Below, one piece after another: positions 42,665 through 50,903 of a stretch of DNA of 64,000 nt. The stretch is from an uncultured Croceitalea sp. (GTDB lineage Bacteria; Bacteroidota; Bacteroidia; Flavobacteriales; Flavobacteriaceae). The notes under the pieces were generated by a model that saw nothing but the letters and a program-made list of their open reading frames with translations, had not been told where the DNA came from and ran no database searches. A program made the position numbers and the translations under genes. How positions within the stretch are numbered: position 1 is the stretch's first letter; every line of letters starts with the position of its first letter. Location: positions 806,001 through 870,000 of the forward strand of contig CANLXH010000002.1 in the NCBI GenBank assembly GCA_947495075.1, read 5' to 3'.

Positions 42665-42792
42665 TTTAATAGTTTTTGTGTTTGTTATTGTATAGATACG
42701 CTTAAAAACAAGATTTAGATGTAAATCTCTAAATAGTAGACACCTTATTTGTATTTAAGTCACTGAATGCTATCCAATTCAGTCTAAATTTT

Positions 42793-42800
42793 TATTTTTG
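42793..42800 (+). promoter_or_regulatory. -7 promoter element TATTTTTG for ileS
   Basis: Exact TAnnTTTG, 30 bp before the ATG at 42831. It overlaps the longer alternative start at 42798 and rules that start out. Confidence 0.6.
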
Positions 42801-42830
42801 CAAACTTGGAATTCTAGAAGCCAAAGGGAT

Positions 42831-45800
42831 ATGAAGTTTGCAGAATATAAGGGATTAGATTTACCAAAAGTTGCTGATAAGGTTTTAGACTACTGGAAGG
42901 AGAACAACATCTTTGAAAAAAGTGTCTCTACTAGGGAGGGTAAGCCTAGCTATGTCTTTTATGAAGGGCCACCTTCCGCAAACGGAATGCCAGGGATTCA
43001 CCATGTAATGGCACGTACGATAAAAGATATTTTTCCTAGGTATAAAACCATGAAAGGCTTTCAAGTAAAGCGCAAAGCAGGTTGGGATACCCACGGCTTA
43101 CCTATTGAGCTTGGTGTTGAAAAGGAATTGGGAATTACTAAAGAAGATATTGGCAAGAAAATTTCTGTTGAGGAATACAATGCAGCTTGTAAAAAGGCTG
43201 TAATGCGTTATACAGATGTTTGGAATGAAATGACTGAGAAAGTAGGGTATTGGGTAGATATGGATGACCCGTACATCACCTACAAGTCTAAATACATGGA
43301 ATCTGTTTGGTGGTTGCTAAAGCAGATTTATGATAAGGGATTAATTTATAAAGGCTATACAATTCAACCGTATTCCCCTAAGGCTGGAACAGGACTTAGT
43401 TCGCATGAACTAAATCAGCCAGGAACCTATCAAGATGTTACGGACACCACAGTTACGGCTCAGTTTAAAGCTGTTGAAAATTCCTTGCCGGAATTCTTAA
43501 AAAGGTTCGACCATTTGCATTTTCTAGCCTGGACGACCACACCTTGGACTTTGCCAAGTAATACAGCACTAACTGTAGGTTCTAAAATTGATTATGTGGT
43601 TGTAGCGACATACAATCAATACACTTTTGAACCTATTCATGTGATTCTAGCTAAAAACTTAGTTGGAAAACAATTCGGCGGAAAATTCTACGAAACAACG
43701 GAGGTTTCAGAGCTTTCTGGCTATTCAAAAGCGGATAAAAAAATACCATATTTAATTGCTACGGAGTGCAAAGGGTCAGATTTGTTAGAGATTAAATACG
43801 AGCAATTAATAGATTATGCCTCACCATATAAAAATGCAGAGAATGCTTTTCGTGTAATCGCTGGTGATTTTGTTACTACAGAAGATGGTACTGGTATTGT
43901 ACATACAGCGCCAACCTTTGGTGCAGATGATGCTTTGGTAGCCAAACAGGCAAAACCAGAAGTGCCTCCTTTGTTGGTTTTAGACGAGAATAAAAATCCG
44001 GTTCCACTGGTAGATTTGCAAGGCAAGTTTAGACCTGAACTTAAAGAGTTTGGGGGTAAGTATGTAAAGAACGAATATTATAATGATGGTGACGCCCCTG
44101 AGCGTTCTATAGATGTAGAAATTGCCATCAAACTAAAAGAAGAAAACAAAGCGTTTAAAGTTGAAAAGTACGTGCACAGCTACCCAAATTGTTGGCGTAC
44201 AGACAAACCTATTTTATATTATCCGTTAGATTCTTGGTTTATTAAAGTAACAGACATTAAGGACCGTATGTTCGAATTGAACCAAACCATTAACTGGAAA
44301 CCAAAATCTACTGGCGATGGTCGCTTTGGAAACTGGTTGGCCAATGCAAATGATTGGAATCTTTCGCGTTCTCGGTATTGGGGTATTCCATTACCTATCT
44401 GGCGTACAGAAGATGGTACAGAGCAACTAATGATTGGTTCTGTAGCAGAATTGAAGACTGAAATGGCAAAAGCTATTGAAGCTGGAGTTCTAGAAAAGGA
44501 TATTTTCGAAGATTTTGTAGTTGGTGATATGAGTGAAGCTAACTATGATAGAATAGATTTGCACAAGAACATTGTTGACCAAATCACCTTAGTTTCTGCT
44601 TCAGGAAAACCAATGAAACGAGAGTCTGACCTAATTGATGTTTGGTTCGATAGTGGTTCTATGCCCTATGCACAATGGCATTATCCTTTTGAGAACAAAG
44701 ATTTTATAGATAATAATAAAACCTTTCCTGCAGATTTTATTGCAGAAGGGGTAGATCAAACTAGAGGTTGGTTTTACACCTTGCACGCTATAGGAACCAT
44801 GGTTTTTGATTCTGTAACATACAAGAATGTAGTTTCTAACGGGCTTGTACTTGACAAGGAAGGCAAGAAAATGTCTAAACGTTTAGGAAATGCCGTAGAC
44901 CCATTTGTAACCTTACCGGAACATGGTGCTGATGCCACACGTTGGTATATGATTTCTAATGCCAATCCTTGGGATAATTTAAAGTTTGATACTGATGGTA
45001 TTATTGAGGTTAAACGTAAGTTTTTTGGCACGCTTTACAACACATATTCGTTTTTCTCTCTCTATGCAAATATTGATAATTTCACTTATTCAGAGGAAGA
45101 GATAGCCTTAGCGGATAGACCAGAGTTGGATCAGTGGATTCTTTCAGAATTAAATACGATTATCCAGAAAGTAGATGAGGCATATAACGAATATGAACCT
45201 ACAAGAGCTGCTAGAGTAATATCGGATTTTGTGCAAGAGAATTTGAGCAACTGGTATGTACGTTTAAGTAGAAGACGTTTCTGGAAAGGAGATTATCAGC
45301 ATGATAAAATTTCTGCTTACCAAACTTTATATACTTGTCTGCAAACGGTTGCAAAACTATCGGCTCCAATTGCACCATTCTTTATGGATAGCTTGTACAA
45401 AGATTTAGATGCAGTAACTGGTAAAGAAAGTTTTGAGAGTGTGCATTTGGCAAACTTTCCGGAGTATGATGCTTCAGTTGTAGATGTGAGTTTAGAGAAT
45501 AAAATGCAAACGGCGCAAAAGATTTCATCATTGGTTTTATCTATTCGCCAGAAAGAAAAAATAAAAGTACGTCAGCCATTACAAAAGATAATGGTACCTG
45601 TTTTAAATGAAGCACAACGTGATGAGATTGAAGCAGTAGCGGAACTTATTAAATCTGAAGTTAATGTCAAGGAAATAGACTTAATGGATGATGCATCAGA
45701 AATTCTAGTGAAGCAAATAAAACCAAATTTTAAAGTTTTAGGACCTAAATTTGGTAAGGATATGAAAACTGTTGCGAACGTAATTAATGGATTGCAGCAG

Positions 45801-46229
45801 GAAGACATCCAAAAAATAGAACAAGAAGGCGAATTAACACTACAATTAGATAATAAAAGTATTAATTTACAGTTGTCAGATGTAGAAATAACCTCTCAAG
45901 ATATAGAGGGTTGGCTGGTAGCAAGTTCAGGTCCCTTAACAGTGGCATTAGACATTACTATCGATGAAAACCTAAAAAATGAGGGTATTGCTAGAGAATT
46001 GGTTAATCGAATTCAAAATTTGAGAAAGGAATCAGGTTTTGAGGTGACAGATAAAATCAACCTTAGAATATTAAAAGATGGTCTTATAGAAAAGGCCATT
46101 GCTAGTAATGAGAATTATTTAAAAAGTGAAACACTAACCGCAGAACTAAAATATGAAGAACGTTTAGAGGAAGGCACGGAAATTGCTTTCGATGACGTGA
46201 ATACTAAATTGTTTATCCAAAAACATTAA
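42831..46229 (+). CDS. ileS: Isoleucyl-tRNA synthetase (IleRS2-like, swapped HIGH motif)
   Basis: 1132 residues from M-K-F-A-E-Y-K-G-L; the frame from 42798 overlaps the promoter. The enzyme charges tRNA-Ile. Visible are E-G-P-P-S-A-N-G (45-52), the editing insert with T-T-P-W-T-L-P-S-N, W-D-T-H-G-L-P, and K-M-S-K-R (680-684). In place of H-I-G-H the sequence reads G-I-H-H at residues 55-58. Length and this swap point to the type 2 (eukaryote-like) branch. The DksA-like gene starts 2 bp later, so co-transcription is likely. Confidence 0.95.
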   Translation: MKFAEYKGLDLPKVADKVLDYWKENNIFEKSVSTREGKPSYVFYEGPPSANGMPGIHHVMARTIKDIFPRYKTMKGFQVKRKAGWDTHGLPIELGVEKELGITKEDIGKKISVEEYNAACKKAVMRYTDVWNEMTEKVGYWVDMDDPYITYKSKYMESVWWLLKQIYDKGLIYKGYTIQPYSPKAGTGLSSHELNQPGTYQDVTDTTVTAQFKAVENSLPEFLKRFDHLHFLAWTTTPWTLPSNTALTVGSKIDYVVVATYNQYTFEPIHVILAKNLVGKQFGGKFYETTEVSELSGYSKADKKIPYLIATECKGSDLLEIKYEQLIDYASPYKNAENAFRVIAGDFVTTEDGTGIVHTAPTFGADDALVAKQAKPEVPPLLVLDENKNPVPLVDLQGKFRPELKEFGGKYVKNEYYNDGDAPERSIDVEIAIKLKEENKAFKVEKYVHSYPNCWRTDKPILYYPLDSWFIKVTDIKDRMFELNQTINWKPKSTGDGRFGNWLANANDWNLSRSRYWGIPLPIWRTEDGTEQLMIGSVAELKTEMAKAIEAGVLEKDIFEDFVVGDMSEANYDRIDLHKNIVDQITLVSASGKPMKRESDLIDVWFDSGSMPYAQWHYPFENKDFIDNNKTFPADFIAEGVDQTRGWFYTLHAIGTMVFDSVTYKNVVSNGLVLDKEGKKMSKRLGNAVDPFVTLPEHGADATRWYMISNANPWDNLKFDTDGIIEVKRKFFGTLYNTYSFFSLYANIDNFTYSEEEIALADRPELDQWILSELNTIIQKVDEAYNEYEPTRAARVISDFVQENLSNWYVRLSRRRFWKGDYQHDKISAYQTLYTCLQTVAKLSAPIAPFFMDSLYKDLDAVTGKESFESVHLANFPEYDASVVDVSLENKMQTAQKISSLVLSIRQKEKIKVRQPLQKIMVPVLNEAQRDEIEAVAELIKSEVNVKEIDLMDDASEILVKQIKPNFKVLGPKFGKDMKTVANVINGLQQEDIQKIEQEGELTLQLDNKSINLQLSDVEITSQDIEGWLVASSGPLTVALDITIDENLKNEGIARELVNRIQNLRKESGFEVTDKINLRILKDGLIEKAIASNENYLKSETLTAELKYEERLEEGTEIAFDDVNTKLFIQKH

Positions 46230-46231
46230 AA

Positions 46232-46615
46232 ATGGCAGAAGATTTAAAAGTAAGATACTCAGATAAAGACCTTGGGGAGTTCAAGGATTTAATCGAAGAA
46301 AAAATAGAAAAAGCAAAAAATCATTTAGAGTTGTTAAAGAGTGCTTATATGAATGATGGTAATAATGGTACAGATGATACCTCACCAACATTTAAAGCTT
46401 TTGAGGAAGGCTCTGCGACTATGAGCAAAGAAGCTAATACACAATTAGCTATTCGCCAAGAAAAGTTTATTCGTGATTTAAAGAATGCTTTACTTAGAAT
46501 TGAAAATAAGACTTATGGTATTTGTAGAGTTACGGGTAAGCTTATAAATAAAGAACGGCTAAAATTAGTTCCGCATGCTACATTAAGCATAGAGGCTAAG
46601 AATATGCAAAAATAA
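46232..46615 (+). CDS. DksA/TraR-family protein with degenerate zinc finger
   Basis: 127 residues. N-terminal coiled coil (about 10-45) and a C-terminal part Y-G-I-C-R-V-T-G-K-L-I-N-K-E-R-L, which is the DksA/TraR zinc-finger region. Only one Cys (Cys98) remains of the usual four, so it does not bind zinc in the classical way. This variant is typical of Bacteroidota. DksA proteins modify RNA polymerase at rRNA and amino-acid promoters. Two bp after ileS and followed by a strong terminator. Confidence 0.85.
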   Translation: MAEDLKVRYSDKDLGEFKDLIEEKIEKAKNHLELLKSAYMNDGNNGTDDTSPTFKAFEEGSATMSKEANTQLAIRQEKFIRDLKNALLRIENKTYGICRVTGKLINKERLKLVPHATLSIEAKNMQK

Positions 46616-46618
46616 CTA

Positions 46619-46640
46619 AAGCGCCTTAGGGCGTTTTTTT
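46619..46640 (+). terminator. Intrinsic terminator after the DksA-like gene
   Basis: AAGCGCC, TTAG loop, GGCG and then T7. It ends right before the next gene. Confidence 0.88.
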
Positions 46641-46644
46641 GTTG

Positions 46645-47268
46645 ATGAAAGTTTTATACTCTTTTCTGCTTTTTTTAGTTTCCACGCAGTTTATAACAGG
46701 GCAAAAAGTAATTCGTAAGACAATTATTAACCCCGAAAACCAATCTATACAGCTTGATGCCGAAAATTGCTATCAAGTTATATTGGAAACCTCTAAAAAT
46801 AGAGAGTTAATAGTTAAAGCGGAGATAGAAGGAGAGTATCAAAAAGACTTAGTCGTAAAAATTGAAGAAGATGGTTCTAACGTCTTAGTAAGTACAGACT
46901 TCCTACCTAATTTTATTGCTCCTAATGATAAACTCAGTGCACACAAGGTTATTTCGATTGCACTTAAAATAATAATACCTGAATACTGTGTGGTAAATGT
47001 TTTTGGAACTAATAGTAAAGTACAAGCCACAGGCATTTATAAGAATCTAAAGATAAGTTTAGACACAGGGAATTGTGTGCTTAATAATGTTATTGAAAGT
47101 GCAGAGGTTAAAACCCAAAGGGGAACAATAACTATAGTAACAAGGGAAGGGAAAGTAGATGCCGAAAGTATTTATGGAATTGTAAAACTATCTGAAATCC
47201 CTGAGGGTAATTCCAGATATAAACTTGCATCTGTAGAGGGAAACATCTACGTTAAGAAAACCGAATAA
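46645..47268 (+). CDS. Exported beta-rich protein of unknown function
   Basis: 207 residues from the ATG at 46645, only 5 bp after the upstream terminator. Signal peptide M-K-V-L-Y-S-F-L-L-F-L-V-S-T-Q-F-I-T-G. The mature part has repeated strands with N-V-F-G-T-N-S-K-V and K-T-Q-R-G-T-I-T-I, and resembles the single-stranded beta-helix of DUF4097-type proteins. No catalytic motif. The short distance to the terminator suggests readthrough or a promoter inside the dksA-like gene. Confidence 0.7.
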   Translation: MKVLYSFLLFLVSTQFITGQKVIRKTIINPENQSIQLDAENCYQVILETSKNRELIVKAEIEGEYQKDLVVKIEEDGSNVLVSTDFLPNFIAPNDKLSAHKVISIALKIIIPEYCVVNVFGTNSKVQATGIYKNLKISLDTGNCVLNNVIESAEVKTQRGTITIVTREGKVDAESIYGIVKLSEIPEGNSRYKLASVEGNIYVKKTE

Positions 47269-47274
47269 TATGGC

Positions 47275-47282
47275 TATTTTTG
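47275..47282 (+). promoter_or_regulatory. -7 promoter element TATTTTTG for lspA
   Basis: Exact TAnnTTTG, 19 bp before the ATG at 47302. Confidence 0.55.
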
Positions 47283-47301
47283 CCGAATCTATTCACTAGA
47301 A

Positions 47302-47931
47302 ATGAATTTAAAAAAATCTATTTTACTTATCGTTTTGATTCTGGTAGTTGACCAACTAAGTAAGATATACATTAAAACAAATTTTGTTTTAGGAGAATCT
47401 GTACAAGTATTTAGCTGGTTTAAAATTCTTTTTATAGAAAATGAAGGTGCTGCGTGGGGAACAAAGCTTAGTGATATTCTGCCAATTTCAGAATCTTTAG
47501 GAAAGTTATTTTTAACCATTTTCCGGTTGTTTGCAATTTTTGGTATTGGATACTGGTTATTTGATATTATTAAAAAACAATCTCCTAAAGTTTTAATACT
47601 AGCCGTATCATTAATATTTGCTGGAGCCTTAGGAAATATAATTGATTCTGTTTTATATGGGCTATTATTTAATGATAGTAATAACCAAGTTGCAGAATTG
47701 TTTTCTAACGAGCCTTACGGTAAGCTCTTTTATGGTAAAGTTGTAGACATGCTTTACTTTCCTATGATTGATACTACTTGGCCAGAATGGGTACCTAGTT
47801 TGGGAGGAAAGAGTTTCAGATTTTTTGAACCTATTTTTAATATAGCAGATACAGCAATAAGCACAGGAGTTGGGATTCTAATTTTTTTTAATAAAAAGGC
47901 TTTCGCAAAACTTAAAAATCAAAACTCGTAA
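47302..47931 (+). CDS. lspA: Lipoprotein signal peptidase (type II)
   Basis: 209 residues, about 40 longer than the common enzyme. Four membrane helices are present. The catalytic Asp pair is Asp149 (V-V-D-M) and Asp183 (F-N-I-A-D-T-A-I), with conserved N-E-G-A-A-W-G (47-53) and G-N-I-I-D-S. The extra residues lie mainly between 120 and 175. It cleaves the signal peptide of prolipoproteins after lipidation. Many lipoproteins in this window would be its substrates. It overlaps the folate cyclo-ligase end by 13 bp. Confidence 0.95.
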   Translation: MNLKKSILLIVLILVVDQLSKIYIKTNFVLGESVQVFSWFKILFIENEGAAWGTKLSDILPISESLGKLFLTIFRLFAIFGIGYWLFDIIKKQSPKVLILAVSLIFAGALGNIIDSVLYGLLFNDSNNQVAELFSNEPYGKLFYGKVVDMLYFPMIDTTWPEWVPSLGGKSFRFFEPIFNIADTAISTGVGILIFFNKKAFAKLKNQNS

Positions 47932-48479
47932 ATCTTATTTGGCGTAACGCAATAGTTTAAGGGAATATCATTACTGGAAACACCATCTATTTTTTCTTCA
48001 GCTTCAAAAAAGGATAATCCAATTTTAATTACTCCAGGGTTACATTTTTTAAGGAAATTATCGTAAAATCCTTTTCCGTAGCCAACACGATTACCAGATA
48101 AATCAAATGCTAATAATGGGACAAACACAACTTCAATTTGGTTATCATTAATTACAATTCCATCTTCAGGTTCTGGAATATTCCACTTACTTTTTCTAAA
48201 TACGGTGTTATCTGTAAGTAAGTAGTTTTGGACTTCATCTTCCGATACTACTTTAGGAATAATAACATTCTTATCTTTTCCTTGTAGTAGCGTAAGCAAG
48301 TAAGAGGTGTCTATCTCTTTGCTTTCTGTTATGGTGAGGAAAATATGGTAATATGAAATACTCCAAATATTCATTTGGAGTATGTGATTAGAGATTTTTA
48401 AGCTCTTGCTTTGTATTGTATTGAAACTAAGACTTTCTCTTTTGTTTTTGTAGGTCTTTCTAAGTTCAATTTTATTCAT
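47919..48479 (-). CDS. 5-formyltetrahydrofolate cyclo-ligase
   Basis: 186 residues with the family core: R-x-x-Y-K-N-K-R at the N-terminus, V-F-V-P-L-L-A-F-D-L-S-G-N-R-V-G-Y-G-K-G-F-Y-D-N-F-L in the middle. This G-Y-G-K-G-F-Y-D motif is diagnostic. It converts 5-formyltetrahydrofolate to 5,10-methenyltetrahydrofolate with ATP. Converges on and overlaps lspA by 13 bp. A small ORF lies 47 bp upstream on the same strand. Confidence 0.93.
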   Translation of the reverse strand: MNKIELRKTYKNKRESLSFNTIQSKSLKISNHILQMNIWSISYYHIFLTITESKEIDTSYLLTLLQGKDKNVIIPKVVSEDEVQNYLLTDNTVFRKSKWNIPEPEDGIVINDNQIEVVFVPLLAFDLSGNRVGYGKGFYDNFLKKCNPGVIKIGLSFFEAEEKIDGVSSNDIPLNYCVTPNKIYEF

Positions 48480-48526
48480 CTAACTTTTTAAGATAGAAGA
48501 TACTGTGAGGCAGTTCTAGACAATAA

Positions 48527-48613
48527 TTACTCTCTTGTAGAGACAGCAAAATAGACTTTAAAGAAAAGCATCAGAATCAAATACATACCTAAAACAATTA
48601 AATAGTTTTCCAT
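48527..48613 (-). CDS. Putative 28-residue single-pass membrane peptide
   Basis: ATG at 48613-48611, TAA at 48529-48527. The peptide starts M-E-N-Y-L-I-V-L-G-M-Y-L-I-L-M and ends V-S-T-R-E. It is a hydrophobic helix with acid N-terminus and a basic/acid C-end, a layout common in small regulatory membrane proteins. It lies 47 bp upstream of the folate cyclo-ligase gene on the same strand. No clear ribosome site or promoter was found, and chance is possible at this size. Confidence 0.4.
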   Translation of the reverse strand: MENYLIVLGMYLILMLFFKVYFAVSTRE

Positions 48614-48762
48614 TGGGGGTAACTTTAATTTGATTTAAATATAAAGAAAAATTTTACACGAAACCTATGAAGTGTACAATTTAATCGTTGAAATACATAT
48701 TTTTTATAGATTCTTTAACATTGAAAAAATTGAACTCGTTTTTTCATCAATCTATCGCCATG

Positions 48763-48800
48763 TGCACAATAGTGTTAAGTTAATAGCTCACTATTGTGCA
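48763..48800. repeat. Perfect 12-bp inverted repeat
   Basis: TGCACAATAGTG (48763-48774), 14-nt loop, CACTATTGTGCA (48789-48800). It lies in the 623-bp gene-poor stretch 48480-49102. No T-run follows, so it is not a classical terminator. Confidence 0.6.
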
Positions 48801-48825
48801 TTTAAGACAGATAAATAATTAAAAT

Positions 48826-48945
48826 GTTATTTCGAGTGATTTTGAGATACCAAAAATCATATCGAGAACAACTTTTGTATCCAAAATTTTTATTCTCAAT
48901 ACAAATTTGGTTTCTCTTATACGCAAAATTCACTCGAAATGGCAG
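48826..48945. repeat. Dispersed flavobacterial palindromic repeat
   Basis: Opens with ATTTCGAGTGA (48829-48839) and closes with TCACTCGAAAT (48930-48940), perfect 11-bp ends, enclosing a 90-bp region with secondary pairs (ATATCGAGAAC and T-C-T-C-A-A-T-A). From memory, elements with GTCATTTCGAGTGA and TCACTCGAAATGAC ends are common between genes in this family. No transposase is present, so it is a non-autonomous or REP-like element. Between it and uvrC lies about 150 bp in which I see nothing assignable. Confidence 0.55.
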
Positions 48946-49102
48946 AGTTTAATCAAAAATGTATAATAGGTTTATAGTCATTATATTTAATCGTGATATA
49001 GTGTAAGCGTTAAAAATCTAAAAACAAAGCCCGATTTTTTAAAAAACGCAGTAATTTAACCATGTGTTCTAGATTTTATATTTCTTACAGTTTACATGTT
49101 AC

Positions 49103-50890
49103 ATGGTTAACTTACCTATTGAAGTTCAAATTAGTTCTTTACCAAATAGCCCTGGAGTCTATCAGTTCTATGACGCATCAGAGACAATTATATATGTAGG
49201 TAAAGCTAAAAACTTAAAAAAAAGAGTTTCTTCATATTTTACAAAGAATCATGAATATGGTAAAACTAGGGTTCTTGTAAAAAAGATTAAATCCATTAAG
49301 CATATTGTGGTGGCAACAGAGTCTGATGCGCTACTGCTCGAAAATAACTTCATAAAAAAATACCAACCTAGGTATAATGTTTTACTTAAAGATGATAAAT
49401 CATATCCTTGGATTTGTATTAAGAACGAACGCTTTCCAAGAATATTCCCAACACGAAAGTTAATTAAAGATGGCTCAGAATATTTTGGTCCCTATACGAG
49501 TATGAAAACGGTTAAAACGCTTTTAGAACTTGTAAAAAGCGTTTATCCCTTAAGAACGTGCAACTATGATCTTTCTGTAGAGAAAATTAATTCTGGAAAG
49601 TATAAGCGGTGCCTAGAATTTCACTTAGGAAATTGCAAGGCTCCTTGTGAGGGACTTCAAGAAGCGGAAGAATATCACAGACAAATAGATGATATAAGAG
49701 ATATTATCAAAGGAAACTTTAAGAGCTCTCTCCAGTATTTTAAACACCAGATGAAAACGTTTGCTGAGAACATGGAGTTTGAAAAAGCACAGCGAATCAA
49801 AGAAAAAATAGAAGTGCTAGAGAATTATCAGGTGAAGTCAACAGTGGTTAACCCCAAGATTAGTGATGTTGATATTTTCTCTATTTTCTCTGATGAAACC
49901 CACGCGTATATTAACTTCTTACAGGTATCTCATGGTCTTATTATTAGATCTCATACTTTAGAAATTAAAAAGAAATTAGAAGAGACAGATGAGGAATTGC
50001 TACAGTTAGCGGTTGTTGAGTTGCGGCAGCGTTTTAAATCAGACTCTAAAGAACTATACCTTCCTTTTCCTATAACCATTACTAGTAGTATAAAAATTAC
50101 TGTTCCAAAATTGGGTGATAAGAAAAAGCTCCTTGATTTGTCTACTCGAAACGCTAAATTTTTTAGACAGGAACGCTTTAAGCAAATAAAAATAACAGAC
50201 CCAGACCGGCATGCTAAACGCATAATGGCGCAGATGAAGTCTGATTTAAGGTTGTCTGAGGAGCCTACACATATTGAGTGTTTTGATAATTCTAATATTC
50301 AAGGTAGCAACCCTGTCGCTGCATGTGTGGTTTTTAGAGACGGTAAATCCTCAAAAAAAGAATACCGCCATTACAATATTAAAACTGTTGAGGGGCCAGA
50401 TGATTTTGCCTCAATGGAAGAAGTAGTGTTTAGACGATATAAGCGACTTTTAAATGAAGATGAATCGCTACCACAATTAATAGTTATAGACGGTGGTAAA
50501 GGGCAGCTTTCATCTGCACTTAAAAGTCTCGATATTCTTGGACTTAGAGGAAAAATTGCAATTATTGGAATCGCAAAACGATTAGAAGAAATTTATTTTC
50601 CAGAAGATCCTATTCCTTTATACCTTGATAAAAAATCAGAAACACTAAAAATAATTCAACAATTACGCAACGAAGCACACCGTTTTGGCATCTCTTTTCA
50701 TAGAAATAAACGAAGCAAGGCTGCTATAAATTCAGAGCTTGAAAATATTGAGGGCATTGGCGAGAAAACAGCCGAGCAGCTATTAAAACGTTTTAAGTCT
50801 GTTAAAAGAATAAGAGAGGCATCCGTAGAGAATTTGGCAAAATCTATTGGTATGGCAAAAGCTAAAAAAGTATATGAATCATTTCATTGA
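49103..50890 (+). CDS. uvrC: Excinuclease ABC subunit C
   Basis: 595 residues, full length. N-terminal GIY-YIG-type nuclease (P-G-V-Y-Q-F-Y-D ... I-I-Y-V-G-K-A-K-N-L-K-K-R-V), a UVR motif (about 205-240), the RNase H-like second nuclease (E-C-F-D-N-S-N-I-Q-G; V-I-D-G-G-K-G-Q-L) and a C-terminal helix-hairpin-helix pair (G-I-G-E-K-T-A-E-Q-L-L). It incises DNA on both sides of a lesion with UvrA/UvrB. A patatin gene follows 13 bp later. Confidence 0.95.
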   Translation: MVNLPIEVQISSLPNSPGVYQFYDASETIIYVGKAKNLKKRVSSYFTKNHEYGKTRVLVKKIKSIKHIVVATESDALLLENNFIKKYQPRYNVLLKDDKSYPWICIKNERFPRIFPTRKLIKDGSEYFGPYTSMKTVKTLLELVKSVYPLRTCNYDLSVEKINSGKYKRCLEFHLGNCKAPCEGLQEAEEYHRQIDDIRDIIKGNFKSSLQYFKHQMKTFAENMEFEKAQRIKEKIEVLENYQVKSTVVNPKISDVDIFSIFSDETHAYINFLQVSHGLIIRSHTLEIKKKLEETDEELLQLAVVELRQRFKSDSKELYLPFPITITSSIKITVPKLGDKKKLLDLSTRNAKFFRQERFKQIKITDPDRHAKRIMAQMKSDLRLSEEPTHIECFDNSNIQGSNPVAACVVFRDGKSSKKEYRHYNIKTVEGPDDFASMEEVVFRRYKRLLNEDESLPQLIVIDGGKGQLSSALKSLDILGLRGKIAIIGIAKRLEEIYFPEDPIPLYLDKKSETLKIIQQLRNEAHRFGISFHRNKRSKAAINSELENIEGIGEKTAEQLLKRFKSVKRIREASVENLAKSIGMAKAKKVYESFH

Positions 50891-50903
50891 TAGTATTGTT
50901 TAA

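Noticed and set aside
42348-42695. Plus-strand Ser/Ala-rich ORF opposite the LEA-like lipoprotein
   Set aside because: It mirrors the Lys/Glu/Ala repeats on the other strand, so its composition is a by-product and it has no promoter or family.
42798-42830. Longer start of ileS
   Set aside because: It overlaps the TATTTTTG promoter; the family N-terminus fits the ATG at 42831.
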